Positions 9,973-20,828 of a stretch of 64,000 nt of DNA are shown in pieces. The stretch is taken from contig RHPI01003256.1 of the NCBI GenBank assembly GCA_009103225.1, positions 8,914 to 72,913 of the forward strand, read 5' to 3'. The first letter of the stretch is position 1. The number at the start of each line of letters is the position of its first letter. The translations under genes were made by a program, and so were the position numbers. The notes under the pieces are model-generated. The model saw only the letters and a program-made list of their open reading frames with translations. It was not told the origin of the DNA and ran no database searches. Source of the stretch: Chlorokybus atmophyticus. Taxonomy: Eukaryota; Streptophyta; Chlorokybophyceae; Chlorokybales; Chlorokybaceae.

Positions 9973-12659
9973 TCAAACACAGATGCCAAGTCCTGCGCAA
10001 CAAGTCTTGAACTTGAGCAGTGACAATGGCTTTGTCATGAAGTCCGCCAGCATGCCCTCGGTGTTGCAATACTGGAACTCCACCTCCTTCCTTGTGACTC
10101 TGTCACGCACAATGGGATGCATGACATCAATGTGCTTCGTCTTTGCTGAGGCAATAGGGTGCTTCAACAACTTGATGGCTCTTTGGTTGTCACAGTTGAT
10201 GACGATGCACGCCATGGGGTGCTCCAAGTCTGCCATGAGCTTGCGAAGCCAGAGTGCCTCCTTCACTGCTGCTGCCGCTGCCATGTACTCAGCCTCTGAT
10301 GTAGATGCTGCTGTTGTTGGCTGCAGCCTGCTGTTCCAGCGCACCACGCCTCCGTTCAGCTTGAAGACATATCCTGTAGTGGACCTCCTGCTGTTGAGGT
10401 CACCAGCAAAGTCCGAGTCGCAGTAGCCCTCCAACTCAGTGCTCCCGCTCCCAAACTTGATGCCAACTGTTGCGCTCCCAGCAACATAGCGTAGTACTCC
10501 CTTTGCTGCTCTCCAGTGCTCCATGCTCGGCGTCAGACATGTCAGACATGTGGCGAGCAAGTACTCCCACAGCATGTGCAACATCGGGACGTGTGCACAC
10601 TGCCAGATAGAGCATGCTGCCTACCAGCTCATCATATGGATACTGAGCCTTGTCGAGTACCTCCTCATCCATCGCCTTGATGAGGGCAGTGCCAAGTGCC
10701 AACGGTGTGGTCTTGGTCTTCGCTTTAGTGAGCCCAAACTTGGTGACGAGTCTTCTCACCATCTGCTCCTGACTGATCTTGATTGTGCGTGCAGCCCTGT
10801 CGCGCTCAATCACCATGCCAAGGAACCACTTGGCCTCTCCAAGATCACGAACTGAGAATGCTTGCTGTAGAGCAAGTTTCGTCTCCTGCAGGTGGTGCAC
10901 CTGCCTGGCGGTGATGATGATGTCATCAACATACACGAGCAGCCAGACCTTGTTGTCTGCATGGATGAAGAGCCCAGGGTCTGCAGAGGATGCGGTGAAG
11001 CCAAGTGCCTCCAGCTCCTTGGTGAGCTTGATGTGCCACATATGCGGTGCCTGTCGCAGCCCGTACAGTGCTTTGATCAGCTTGCACGCTGTGCCTCTCT
11101 CCCCTTCTTCATATCCAGGTGGTTGCTCAATGAAGATCTCCTCCTCCAGCTCTCCGTAGAGGAATGCAGTCTTCACATCCAGGTGATGCAGCTCTGGGTC
11201 TTCAACAGCAACCATAGCTAGCAGTGCACGGAAGGTGGTATGCTTACTTGCAGGTGCAAACACTTCGTTGAAGTCCACACCTTCCTGCTGCAAGAAGCCC
11301 TTTGCCACCAGTCTTGCCTTGTAGCGCTCAATGTTGCCCTGACCATCACGCTTCACTTTGAAGACCCATTTCACTAGAATGGTCTTCACTCCTTGCGGTA
11401 ACTGCTCCAGTGACCAAGTGTTGTTGGCATGGGAGTGACGTAATCTCCTCGTCCATAGCACGCTGCCATTGCTCCGCATCTGGTGCTAACAATGCCTCCT
11501 CGGTGCTTGGCTCCTCATTAATCACACTGGCGACGTGTGCCTTGTGTAAGAAGTCAGGTGCCTTTCTCTCCCTCACTGGGTATCTCCGAGCTGCGTGCTC
11601 CTGTTGTTGGTACGGCTCCTCTTGGCCTGCTACAGCTGAGTCCTGCTCACCCTTGTTGTTGAAAACTGCCTCGTCCTCAGCCTCCACTGTCTTAGGATGC
11701 TCATGTGGCTGTACTTCATCGTCATCTCCCGGAAAGAAGCCTGCTTCTGGTTGTGATAATCCCTCATGAAAAACCACCTCTCTGCTCACGATGATCTTCT
11801 GAGTGTCCTCGAGCAAGATCTTGTAAGCCTTGGAACCCGGTTTATAGCCAACGAAGATGCCCTTCTTGCTGACCGGCTCCAGCTTGTGCATGAGCTGTTT
11901 AGGCACCAGTGCGTATGCCGTGCATCCAAACACACGCATACCACTCACATCTGGTGTGGCTCCATAGAAGTGCTCCCACGGAGTCTTCTGCTCTGAGCTC
12001 ACCGGAGACCTGTTGCGGATGTAGTTGGCAGTGAGTACCGCCTCCTTCCACAAACTGTCTTCCATCTTTGTGTCGTTGAGCATGGCTCGAACACGCTCCA
12101 AGAGTGTCCTGTTGAGGCATTCAACTGCTCCATTCTGCTGCGGGGTGTAGGGTGCCGTTGTCTCGTGGCGTATGCCCTTGCTGGCGAAGAACTCCTTCAA
12201 CTCCTTGTTGATGTACTCCCCTCCTCGATCACTCCTCATTGCCTTCATCTTGTTGCCAGACTGCGTCTTCAACAAGGCCACAACTGTGCGCACAGCTCCA
12301 GCAACTTCTGACTTGAGCGTCAATGGAAAGATGATGGACAGCTTGCTGTAGTCGTCGAGGGATGTAGCAAAGTACCTAGCCCCTCCCTTCGCCACAATGC
12401 GCATAGGGCCACAGACATCCATGTGCACAAGCTCGCAAGGATGCTGACTGCTAGAAGAGGATGATGGGAATGGCATAGCATGCTGCTTTGCAACCAGACA
12501 TGGTTCACAAAGTGCACCTGATGCTGTCTTGAGTTCTTCTGTGCTGAGATGGATGCCCTTGACCATCTTCTCAGCGACAAGGCGAGTGAGGTTGACGTAG
12601 CTGAGATGCCCGAACCTCCGATGCCACAATGTTGGCGACTCCTTGTCCTTCACCACCAT
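9973..12659 (-). pseudogene. pol: Copia copy 2 integrase, RT and RNase H
   Basis: Integrase starts near 12659 with LWHRRFGH, and the core has HMDVCGP, RSDRGGEY and NGAVE. RT has LDVKTAFLYGELEEEI and YVDD, then QMVRRLVTKFGLTKAKTKTT (intact here, broken in copy 1). RNase H has CDSDFAGD and SEAEYMA and ends at 9973. A TAG separates protease (ending GLYHV at 12690) from integrase, and a one-base frame change sits between integrase and RT near 11440; both are identical in copy 1. A private break near 10540 comes from a small duplication of ATGTCTGAC. Expected role: integration and reverse transcription. Present copy: defective unless recoded. Confidence 0.93.
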
Positions 12660-12689
12660 GGCTTGAATGTCAATTTCCTTAGAGTGCTG

Positions 12690-13881
12690 CTACACGTGGT
12701 AGAGCCCTCCCGGATCAGCGATTCCAACCATGTGCACGACCCCATCGAGGATGACTGAGCAGCCACCCTTCCACAATAGGATCTCCGCGCCTAAGCGCTC
12801 CGCAACCCTCACAGAGAATAGACTCGCAATAGCCTTAGGAACATGCAGGACGTTGCGTAACAACACTTTGCGTAGTGTGTTACCAACGTTGCACTGGACT
12901 CGTACGTTGCCAACTCCCTCAGCCACCAGTACTTCACCACCGAAGCCCGCCATTTTGATTATGGACGTCAGCTTCTTGTAGCCCTCCATCACCTCCTTGT
13001 TTGGTGTGAGATGACGATCGCAGCCAGAGTCCACTACCCAGAAAGCTGTGCCCGCCCTCAAACTGGATGCAGTGAAGGCGACATGTTTCTCCTTGTGTTG
13101 GTGCTCGTTGCCGCTGTTGCTGGTGCTTGCTCTAGGTTGCCCTTGTTGTTTCTTCCTACAGTCCTTCACAATGTGCCCCTTCCAACCACACCAGTGGCAT
13201 GTGAGGTCTTTGACGAGGATTGCCCGGCTTGTTGCCCTTGTTCCTCTTTTCATGGTTGCTCTTCTTCCCGTGCTTATTGGTGTAGAAGGTCACGGCATCA
13301 GCTTGCTCGTCCTTCTTCATCAACCTCTGCTCCACGGTGAGCTGCTTCGGTAGTACATCGTCCAGCGTCAGCTCCGATGACGATGTCTCCAGCAGTGTCG
13401 CAACGACCTTGTACTCTGCTGGTAGCCCTGCAACAATGGCCAGCACTACCTCCGTCTCCCCCATATTCTGGTCGACGTTGATGAGGTCTGCCCATAGCTC
13501 TCTCGCGCGCGCAACATACTTTGTGATGGGTTCTGCTGCCTCCTTCCTGAGTGCGCTCAGCTGCTTGCGTAGCTGCAACTTTCTGGCATTATTCTTGGCT
13601 CTGAAAACGGCTGATAGCTTTTCCCAAGCTTGTCTACCATCTTCACATGCAGTGAGCATGGGAAAGTGATGCGGTTTGCTGTTCAACACAAGCAAAGAGT
13701 GTGCTTCTGCTGAATGCTCTGACCACACAGTGTTCGCTCCTGGTGTTGGTGGTGGTGCCTTCGGATCAACGTACTTCCACACCTTCTTGTGGATGAGCAA
13801 GGCCTTCATCTCCACGCACCATGTGTTGTAGTTGTCGGTGTCCAGCTTTGCAATCTGCCCCTTGTCGTAGGTCGCCTCCAT
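12690..13881 (-). pseudogene. gag: Copia copy 2 gag and protease
   Basis: Gag starts at the ATG at 13881 (MEATYDKGQIAKLDTDNYNT), followed by VWKYVDP, ANTVWSEHS and LRKEAAEPITKYVARARE, a typical copia capsid order. That frame ends at 13156. The zinc knuckle CHWCGWKGHIVKDC and the protease FWVVDSGCDRHLTPN (catalytic DSG) lie in the next frame (13253-12690), which ends with GLYHV and a TAG. The gag-knuckle frame change near 13190 could be decay or a Ty1-like frameshift; only one copy covers it here. Confidence 0.88.
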
Positions 13882-13995
13882 TTCTGTCGAGCCTGCCTTT
13901 CTTGCAGTTGACACCCAAGGCTCTGCTACCAACAAGCTACCGTAGTGTAGAACTACTATGCACACAAGCTAGTCTCACACTCCTCAAGCGTAGTG

Positions 13996-14008
13996 TGGGC
14001 CCATAACC
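13996..14008 (-). other. Primer binding site of copia copy 2, half-tRNA-iMet type
   Basis: TGGGCCCATAACC directly touches the 5' LTR edge at 14009. It is identical to the anticodon-arm segment of plant initiator tRNA-Met, so priming would need an internally cleaved tRNA, as known for Drosophila copia. Confidence 0.82.
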
Positions 14009-14432
14009 TGTTGAAGGACTAGCATGCACATGTAGTTGAGGCAAGCATAGATGCACAGAGACAGAGCTACCGCCACCAGAGCATACACAAGTCACATCAC
14101 ATTCATCTATTACAAGTTGTCCGCTGGTTCTTATACCAGCCAGTTACACACACGTCTACGTTTGCAAGCACTGCGTAAGCTATACTCAGCCTTTTGACGC
14201 GCTCTAAGCTGCGTTGTCTTTCTCACAACCAGAGCTTTCCAACAAGCTCTTACACGCCTAATATGAGTAAGTATACGCGGAGATACGAAGCAGTTAGTAA
14301 GGCTCCAGTCTGGAGTCCGGAGTCTGGTCCGACGATGCCATCTTGCTAAGTCCGGACCTAGTGCTCGTCCTTACGACCTTCTACTCCTGTGTGGAGGGTC
14401 GATGCTGATCGTATGTAGGAATACTCTCAACA
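14009..14432 (-). repeat. 5' LTR of copia copy 2 (424 bp)
   Basis: Ends TGTTGAAGG and CTCTCAACA. It differs from the LTR at 9507-9930 by scattered substitutions, mostly in the first 220 bp on the plus strand. Confidence 0.95.
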
Positions 14433-14437
14433 TTCTC
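14433..14437. repeat. Target-site duplication TTCTC (right)
   Basis: It follows the LTR end CAACA at 14432 and matches 9502-9506. The Ty3-like gag frame is cut here. Confidence 0.9.
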
Positions 14438-14852
14438 GTGCCTCCAACTTCCTCTTGAACTCCCTCCACGTGCCCAAAGCTTCATCCTCCAAGAACTCGG
14501 GCATCATCTTGAATGCTTTGTGCTCATTCAATGACCTATCACGTGCCGACCAGCTGATCATGCGACACTCGAACTTATCCTTGAAGTCTTGTAGCTCCAA
14601 TGTGCCGGGCCGACCGCTGAAACGCGTGCGCGCTCCCTCCATCTCCGTCTTCAACAAAGTGTCCATCAGATCTGGCTCCTCCTCTTCAACGTCCTCAACG
14701 TCCTCGTGGTCTTCCCTGTCACCGGCTGGCTCGTCCTCGTCGTCTCGTTCGCTCGGGGAAGTAGGCACCTCCTTCTCGGGCAACTCTTCTCTCTCCTCAA
14801 AGGTGACTTCAAGCTCCTTTAGACCAGCTCCTGACCTTGTTTCCACGGGCAT
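14438..14852 (-). pseudogene. gag: Ty3-like gag N-terminal part
   Basis: The ATG at 14852 opens MPVETRSGAGLKELEVTFEE, then an acidic stretch, then the capsid-like TRFSGRPGTLELQDFKDKFE and EALGTWREFKRKLEAR, where copia copy 2 interrupts it. The rest resumes at 9501. The same RFSGR.GTL....FK.KF motif begins the relic at 60195, so at least two copies of this family are in the window. Confidence 0.75.
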
Positions 14853-15540
14853 TTCACGTCCTCCACGACCACAAACACCCGCACACCTTTATGCCAATAA
14901 GTTGAGCGCAACTAACAAGCACGTGTCTTAGCCAACCCAGACTCAAGCACGGGCTTCTACACTTGCAATTGGCATGTGATGCACGGGGAGATGAGGCTAA
15001 GTCCGTTCACAAGATGTGGCACACGCTCATACACTTCACACAAGCATATCCAAGCACGTGCACACTCAAGGCGAGCACACAACTAAGGCAACGACTAACC
15101 AAGTCTTGAAGCCTCTCCAAAAAGCTGTATGCTCCCAATAGAACAAGGGACTTGCGCTCAACTAGCTGCAACACAAGTCAAGGACGCTTACATACCCTCC
15201 TACCACGCCTCTACAACCGTTTTAACCACTTTGGCTGCCATAACCACCTTCCAACTCCCAAATCAGTCACAACCAGCGATTTTCAGTCACATGTGAGTCC
15301 TACCAGCGTAATTGAGTTACACCTCGATTTGCTGACCGTAACTCAGCTCTAACTCATGAAATATGACCCTAAAAGCCTTCATAACCGATGCGTTGCGTCA
15401 CCGATACGCACGCGCATGACACTGAACTTTGCAGCTGAACCCCACAGACCTCCTGCTTGTCCGCTGTACCTCTCAGACTCTCCGCTAACAGCTCCAACAA
15501 CCTGACACACAGCGGAGAATACTCTCTCACAGTAGCTAGC
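14853..15540. other. No gene seen; upstream part of the Ty3-like element
   Basis: This should hold the 5' LTR and leader of the Ty3-like element. I found no clear LTR ends or primer site and no convincing coding exon. Confidence 0.4.
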
Positions 15541-17056
15541 CATCGCGTCCCCCAATGCCAACAGAATGCTGCTCCCCATCTTCTTTGAGGCACTCGAGTT
15601 CAGCAAGGTGCAAATCATGGCCAAGGCTGGTGCCTTATGCAACATGCTTGCTTTGTTGTGGAATTCACCTCACTTTAGATGTTGTGGAGCCTTCCTGCTT
15701 TCTCCGACGTATTGGGTGACAGCAAGCTAATGCATTAGCTTAGCTGCATATGGTTGCATGCCACCGAAAGCACTTACCTAGCTTTACCAATTGTATAACT
15801 TTGTATGTTGCTGTTCTCACAGTTGTCTGCCCCGCAGATCACTGCCTTCACAGCCATGCCAGAGCTGTGCAGTGTTGAAGACAAAAAGGACATGGCCCTT
15901 CTTACTAGCTTATCATCTGTGTGGCTCACCCTCACTTCATGGTGCCACTCCTCATCCATGTTGTACTTGAGCGCCAGTTGGCTGACAAGCATCAGGCATC
16001 TGTTGAATATGGCCACGGTAGGTTGATGAGTTGGAAGTTTGAATTTCTGGCTGCGTTGCACTAGTAACGAGTAACGAGTCACGCTGTCGCATGCATGCAT
16101 CCACATACGCGCTTGTTTTGTGTGCTGACTTCGGTTGTGCTGCTTCCAGGACCAGCTGGCTACTACGAAGAGACTGTAAACACTGCACGCCTTGCTGCTA
16201 ATGTTGAAGACATGCCCGCGTGCGCACAGGAGCATGCTGCCAGTTGATGTTCAAGCGTCAGGCAGCTGTCATTGTTAAGCATGGCCAGGTAGGTGCTGAG
16301 TTGGAAATCTGTTTGTTCTGGCGTTGCGTTTGCACTAGTAGTAACGAGTCACGCTGTCACATGCACGCACCCACCCACGCGTGCTTGTTGTGTTTGCTGA
16401 CTTTGGTTGTGCTGCTTCCAGGAAAAGCTAGCTATTAAGACGATTGTGAACGCTGCACGCCGTGCTGCTGATGTAAAAGACATGCGCGCATGCACATAGG
16501 AGCACGCAGGCACACCCATACCCACAGGCATGCACGCTCGCAATGTACATGTATGTGTACGCACGCACCCACACATGCAACCACACGCACCCTGACCCAA
16601 CACACATGGTTGTCTGCTGTCTATTGCTCTCAAGAACCTATGACAGCTGGCAAGGTGTGATGCCCATCAGCTGTTCTTTTGGTCAGGTCGCTGCGCACTT
16701 TGCTCTGATGTTGCTTTGGTGTGAAGACAGCTGCAAACACATAGGCTTAAGCACAGCTGCAGGTATGCACGCTCTCAACACGCACGCGCATGCGCGTGCA
16801 CATGTACCCACCTTGTGTGTCGCTACCTATTGTTGTATTTACCTCTTGCTGTTTTTGCCTCTGTCTGCTTACATGTATGTGTGTGTCTTGCTGCGTGTTA
16901 TGTTACCTTTGCAAGCGTGCTTGCATGCGTGTGTCTTGCTGACTCTATCTCTGCTTGCGTGTGCGTACACGCGCGCACGTGTGTTGCTGCTTGCTACACA
17001 CTGTGGTTTTTCTGTCTCAGCAAGAATCAAGTTCAAAAAGCTGGTCGAGATGTAGG
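15541..17056 (+). CDS. Unidentified gene or gene relic with a duplicated exon-intron unit
   Basis: Not recognised. Exon-like pieces are bounded by splice sites: a stretch after 15540 reads ANRMLLPIFFEALEFSKVQI; another (about 15820-16017) ends GGCCACG/GTAGGT. Two small exons start after TGCTTCCAG at 16150 and 16422 and are copies of each other: TVNTARLAANVEDMPAC and TIVNAARRAADVKDMRAC. Their preceding introns are also copies (starts 16018 and 16289), so a unit of about 271 bp was duplicated. A last exon near 17025 would end KFKKLVEM at 17056. The second copy soon reaches a stop, so the gene may be decaying. Confidence 0.3.
16018..16510 (+). repeat. Tandem duplication of intron plus exon, about 271 bp
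   Basis: GTAGGT...GAGTTGGAA...CTAGTA...GTAACGAGTCACGCTGTC...TGCTTCCAG followed by a short exon appears twice, with starts at 16018 and 16289 and acceptors at 16149 and 16421. Confidence 0.8.
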
Positions 17057-17479
17057 CTTGCACCCAAGCTCGCACCCCTTCCGACTGCCGCCTGTCGCAC
17101 CCTCTGCCTAGCTGCTCTCTCCGCCCACCTCTCCAACCAGCAGTCTGCACTGCAAGCCCGCCCTTTGCAGCCAACTCCAATGTCTTGCTGATACTATGTG
17201 ACATGTGCAATTCTTGTTAGACATTCTGCGTGTATTGCATTCTTTGGTTGTGTAGTTGAGGCCTTAGGATCTTGCGCATTGCATGTTGTAACCAATATCC
17301 ACCAGTCGCTTGTAATGGGTTTGCAACTGAAAGTATGCGCTACATAATGTGGTGATGAGTTTCATATGAATGAGGGACATGCTCAGCACTTAATTAAGCT
17401 GAATAACTTGAATTTTCAGTCATGTATCGCATGAAAATCTACTTGTTGCTTACACCGATAGTTACAACAAGTTGATGTA

Positions 17480-17700
17480 ATGAATATTCAACAATGCAGC
17501 ACGTGAATAATCAACGCTAATTGCTGCTAGCCACATTCACGCACAGAATGTGTGAATATTCGTTGCCCCCTTTTGTGGCATTTGCCCCAAATATTCAACT
17601 CACTGCAACAAGGCTCACTCTAGCCAACTTCATGCTGTATTCACGCACAAAACACACGAATATTCGGAGCAAATGCCTTGAATATTCAAAAATTCGGGGG
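17480..17700. repeat. Cluster of GAATATTC palindromes in AT-rich DNA
   Basis: (T/C)GAATATTC occurs near 17482, 17550, 17661 and 17682, with AAATATTC at 17588. Two units share TTCACGCACA followed about 10-15 bp later by GAATATTC. No ORF is supported. From 17057 to 17960 I see no gene. Confidence 0.6.
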
Positions 17701-18096
17701 GTCCAGCATTACCGGTGATTGACAATGCCCGTTGTTCGTGTATAAGCACGCTGTCTAGTGCTTGGACCAAAATGTGCCTTGCCGATATGTGCGAATAGGT
17801 TGCGCTGATGATTGCATACTAGTGGTGTTATTCGCATGTGCTATATATACATAATGTGCACACGTTAAGACGCACATCCAAATCCTCAGCACAATGCATC
17901 AAGGGCATGCAGGGTTAGCAGATGATTACGATTCATGCATAACAAGCGCATATAGATGGACTACATAATATGCAACTGACATATTGACAATGTCCACTTG
18001 AAGTGGTCGTTATCAAGCACAAACATCGGATTCGCACTTACACACCAAGGTAAGTGCATGACTAGTGCAACAAGCAAAGCGCATACATCTGCATGT

Positions 18097-19271
18097 CTAC
18101 AGAAACACTCTGAGAAAGCCACCGCCAGGCGCGGGCAATTGCAGCATTGCCGCGACCGCTGGCAGGTCCCGATCCACAATATGAGCTAAACGGGCCAAAA
18201 CTGACGGCATCGCTTGCATGCACGCCTGTACAAACTCATCACGCTCGATATCCACCACACGATAAAACACTCGAGCATACTGCGCAAAAGTACTTGACGT
18301 GACCAATAAGGTTTCGAATTGGCCGGCCCCCACCTGCGCGACATACGCCATAACATCCGACACGAACGTGTTGACGGTCATGGCGGAAGCGGGACTCGAC
18401 ACCCATGGCGGGAGTGGCAGGCTCGAGGCGTTTGCGACCTGTACGAATCTGCGCACAGCCTGATAATCCCAGCAAAACAACAATGCTGGGAACTCCTCGT
18501 CCACCACACATGCCTGCAGGTAGCGCTCCAGCTGACACGACACAATCAACACTTTGGCTTACCAACGGTATATCAGCGACATTACACCCATTTATATACA
18601 TCTCAGTTGCACAAAAGTACCTGGGGCACGAGGTGCAGGTCCTCAACTGGCACGACGGCCGCAACCAGAGCAACACTCTCAACGACCATAACTGGACGGC
18701 CGTCACTGACGCCTGGCTAAACAATGGTAACGGTGTCACTTGTCGCCTGAGTTGATGATGCATTGTTGTCCATTGTACTTACCGTGTGCCGCCACTACGT
18801 CCACCACAATCTGAAGGAAGCGCACAGAGATGTTTGCATGCGCACGATCACTACTGTGGTTGCCTATGCTCTCGGACAGTTCTATTTGAAACTGCGCAGG
18901 TGCATGTGCAACCCACCTTCTCAACTTGCGCCCACTCTGTGACGTCCAACACAGCGCCTGTTGCTGCTCGACTTGCACGACAAGCACTTTCTCAGCACGT
19001 AACAGATACATGTACTTTGCACAAGCACAACTCTTGTGTTTTGCATGCAGTCATTTGTCTGCAGCTCACCTGGGCCAGTGTCAGAAGCGTTGATCTTGTC
19101 TTTGAGGGCTTCCAGGCGGTCTTTCCGGTGGGTAGCAATCCACACGTGGCCGCCCTATGCGGTGCTTTGCAATGACGGCGTCAATGCCGCTGGGCGCCAG
19201 CCACCAGAAACGCCTTGCCCTCAAAACCTGTCAGGTACATTGCATGACCAGTCAGTTCAGCCATGGCCATG
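18097..19271 (-). CDS. Unidentified spliced gene, copy A of a duplicated family
   Basis: Not recognised. Minus-strand exon-like segments: MAMAELTGHAMYLTGFEGKA near 19271; WIATHRKDRLEALKDKINAS ending at a donor GCCCAG/GTGAGC near 19070; an exon with FQIELSESIGNHSSDRAHAN and VRFLQIVVDVVAAH ending at GGTAAGT near 18783; MVVESVALVAAVV then VEDLHLVPQ near 18690; and a long open stretch 18097-18552 with LLFCWDYQAVRRFVQVANAS, PWVSSPASAMTVNTFVSDVM and FVQACMQAMPSVLARLAHIV. A decayed relative of the last two parts lies at 24905-25500, which supports real coding. Exon order and phase are not all proven, and the first two segments may belong elsewhere. Confidence 0.4.
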
Positions 19272-19979
19272 AACTCGGTTGATGGCCATTGCACACTGTA
19301 GGCATTGTAACAGCTCAGATATACTCACACAGTGTGTTGGTACGTCATCCTTTTGTTACAGATGCACACCAGTGACAACAAAGTATGTAACGGAGGAATG
19401 CACCTGTGACGTGGGTGATATCCAAGCACGAAAAGGCTGTGAAGTACTGTGCAGTATGGCTGTTGCCGGTCTTTGCGCAATCATGCAAGCACGCATGATC
19501 ACGCATGGACGCTTGCAACGGGGGCAAGCTGACACGTACACAAGCAGGCACGTAAAGAAGCGGGGGAGGGAAGGAGCCAAGAAAGCAAAGCTAGCAGACC
19601 AAACAAGCAAGAGAAGCTTGTTGGCAGCCGACCCAGCATCTTGCCGTCATTGTTACATGACGAGCCTTAAATGACCAGCTAGGCAAAGCAAGCATGAAAG
19701 CAAATCAGCGAGCAAGCGAGCAGCTGAGAGACCGATTGAACGCAGACAGACCACAATCCATCAAAGCTAGCTTGCTTGCTCGAGTTGTTCGTACCCAATT
19801 TCTCAACAGCGAGCGTGCATGTGAACGCGCGTACGCAGGCAGGCAGGCACAGGCACGGGCACAGACTGACCGACCCTGCCCAGGCTGACCTTGTTTGGCA
19901 GGTGAAGGCAAGCACCGCAACCGGCCGGAGGCAGAAGCAAGCAACGGCACCACCGCTTCTCTGTCCGACTGCGGAGGGG

Positions 19980-20160
19980 GCACAACAGCCCACCTACTTC
20001 CCCGCCGTCGTCGTCGCCACCGCCGCCGTCGAGGAGGCCGCAGACTTCGTTCATCCCGAGGGCGTGTAAGACCTCCCTTGCTGTGCAGCATTCTCGCCCA
20101 ACAGGGTGGTCCCGAAGCGCATGCTGACGGCGGCGGCGGCGCGGTGAGGGCTTCGTAGCT
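19980..20160. repeat. Segment A of a dispersed duplication (partner near 25870-26070)
   Basis: GACCTCCCT(T/C)GCTGT, CCCAACA..G(G)GTG(G)TCCCG and GCATGC(T/C)G followed by GCG repeats occur in the same order here and near 25945-26070. With the 18.1/24.9 kb pair this suggests one older segmental duplication. Confidence 0.5.
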
Positions 20161-20828
20161 GCACAGCAATCTCGTCATAGTAGCTTGAACTGACCAAGCA
20201 ATGGTTGCCAAGGTGCTTCTTTGCCCTGTATCCATGTGCAGGCATCGCTCATGCGTGAATGTGCGATGCGTGGGCATGCGCGCGCATGTGGTACATAGTA
20301 AGGTGATAACGCACGCTCGCATCTCATAGGCAACAGGGTGTGTTGCCAGCAGCAGGAAAAGGGGCCACTGTCAACACGGTTCGGTTCTGTTGGTCGGTGC
20401 TTGTGCTGGCAAGTGCGCAACCGCAAGCACAGTGCACACACTTGTGTGGGTGAGTGTGAGCGTGCGAGTGTGCGATGCACAAAATCCACTTGCACGCAAG
20501 GTATGTGTCTTGAGCCTTCTGTACACCCACCCACCCACCTACCCGCATGCGCTCTCCTCAGAATACCGTGCATATACTGCAGGCCAGAAGACTCCTCAAT
20601 AAGTTGTTGAGGCTTTCCCACCAGCAGCAAGCCCCCCGCCAGACCAGTTTCCTTCATTGCTGTTCTGCATGGTAGTGATATTGTACCTGTCGTTGCATAG
20701 GGCGATAGACAGACAGACAGACAGACAGAAAGAAAAAGAGTTTTTCACTTGCATTGGTGGTGAGGTTTGTTTGCCGCACAACACACCGACACAAGGTGCC
20801 CTCACACAAGGCCACCCGTGTCTGCATG

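Larger units (their letters stand above)
9507..14432 (-). mobile_element. Ty1/copia element, copy 2, complete with both LTRs (4926 bp)
   Basis: Seen: two 424-bp LTRs, a primer site next to the 5' LTR, gag, protease, integrase, RT and RNase H in copia order, and a TTCTC duplication on both sides. It lies inside a Ty3-like gag whose frame resumes on the far side. The LTRs differ at about 16 of 424 positions by eye count, so the insertion is not very recent. It is close to copy 1 (1-3410) in inverted orientation, separated by 6.1 kb. Frame breaks in gag-protease, integrase-RT and RT-RNase H make it defective. Confidence 0.96.
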
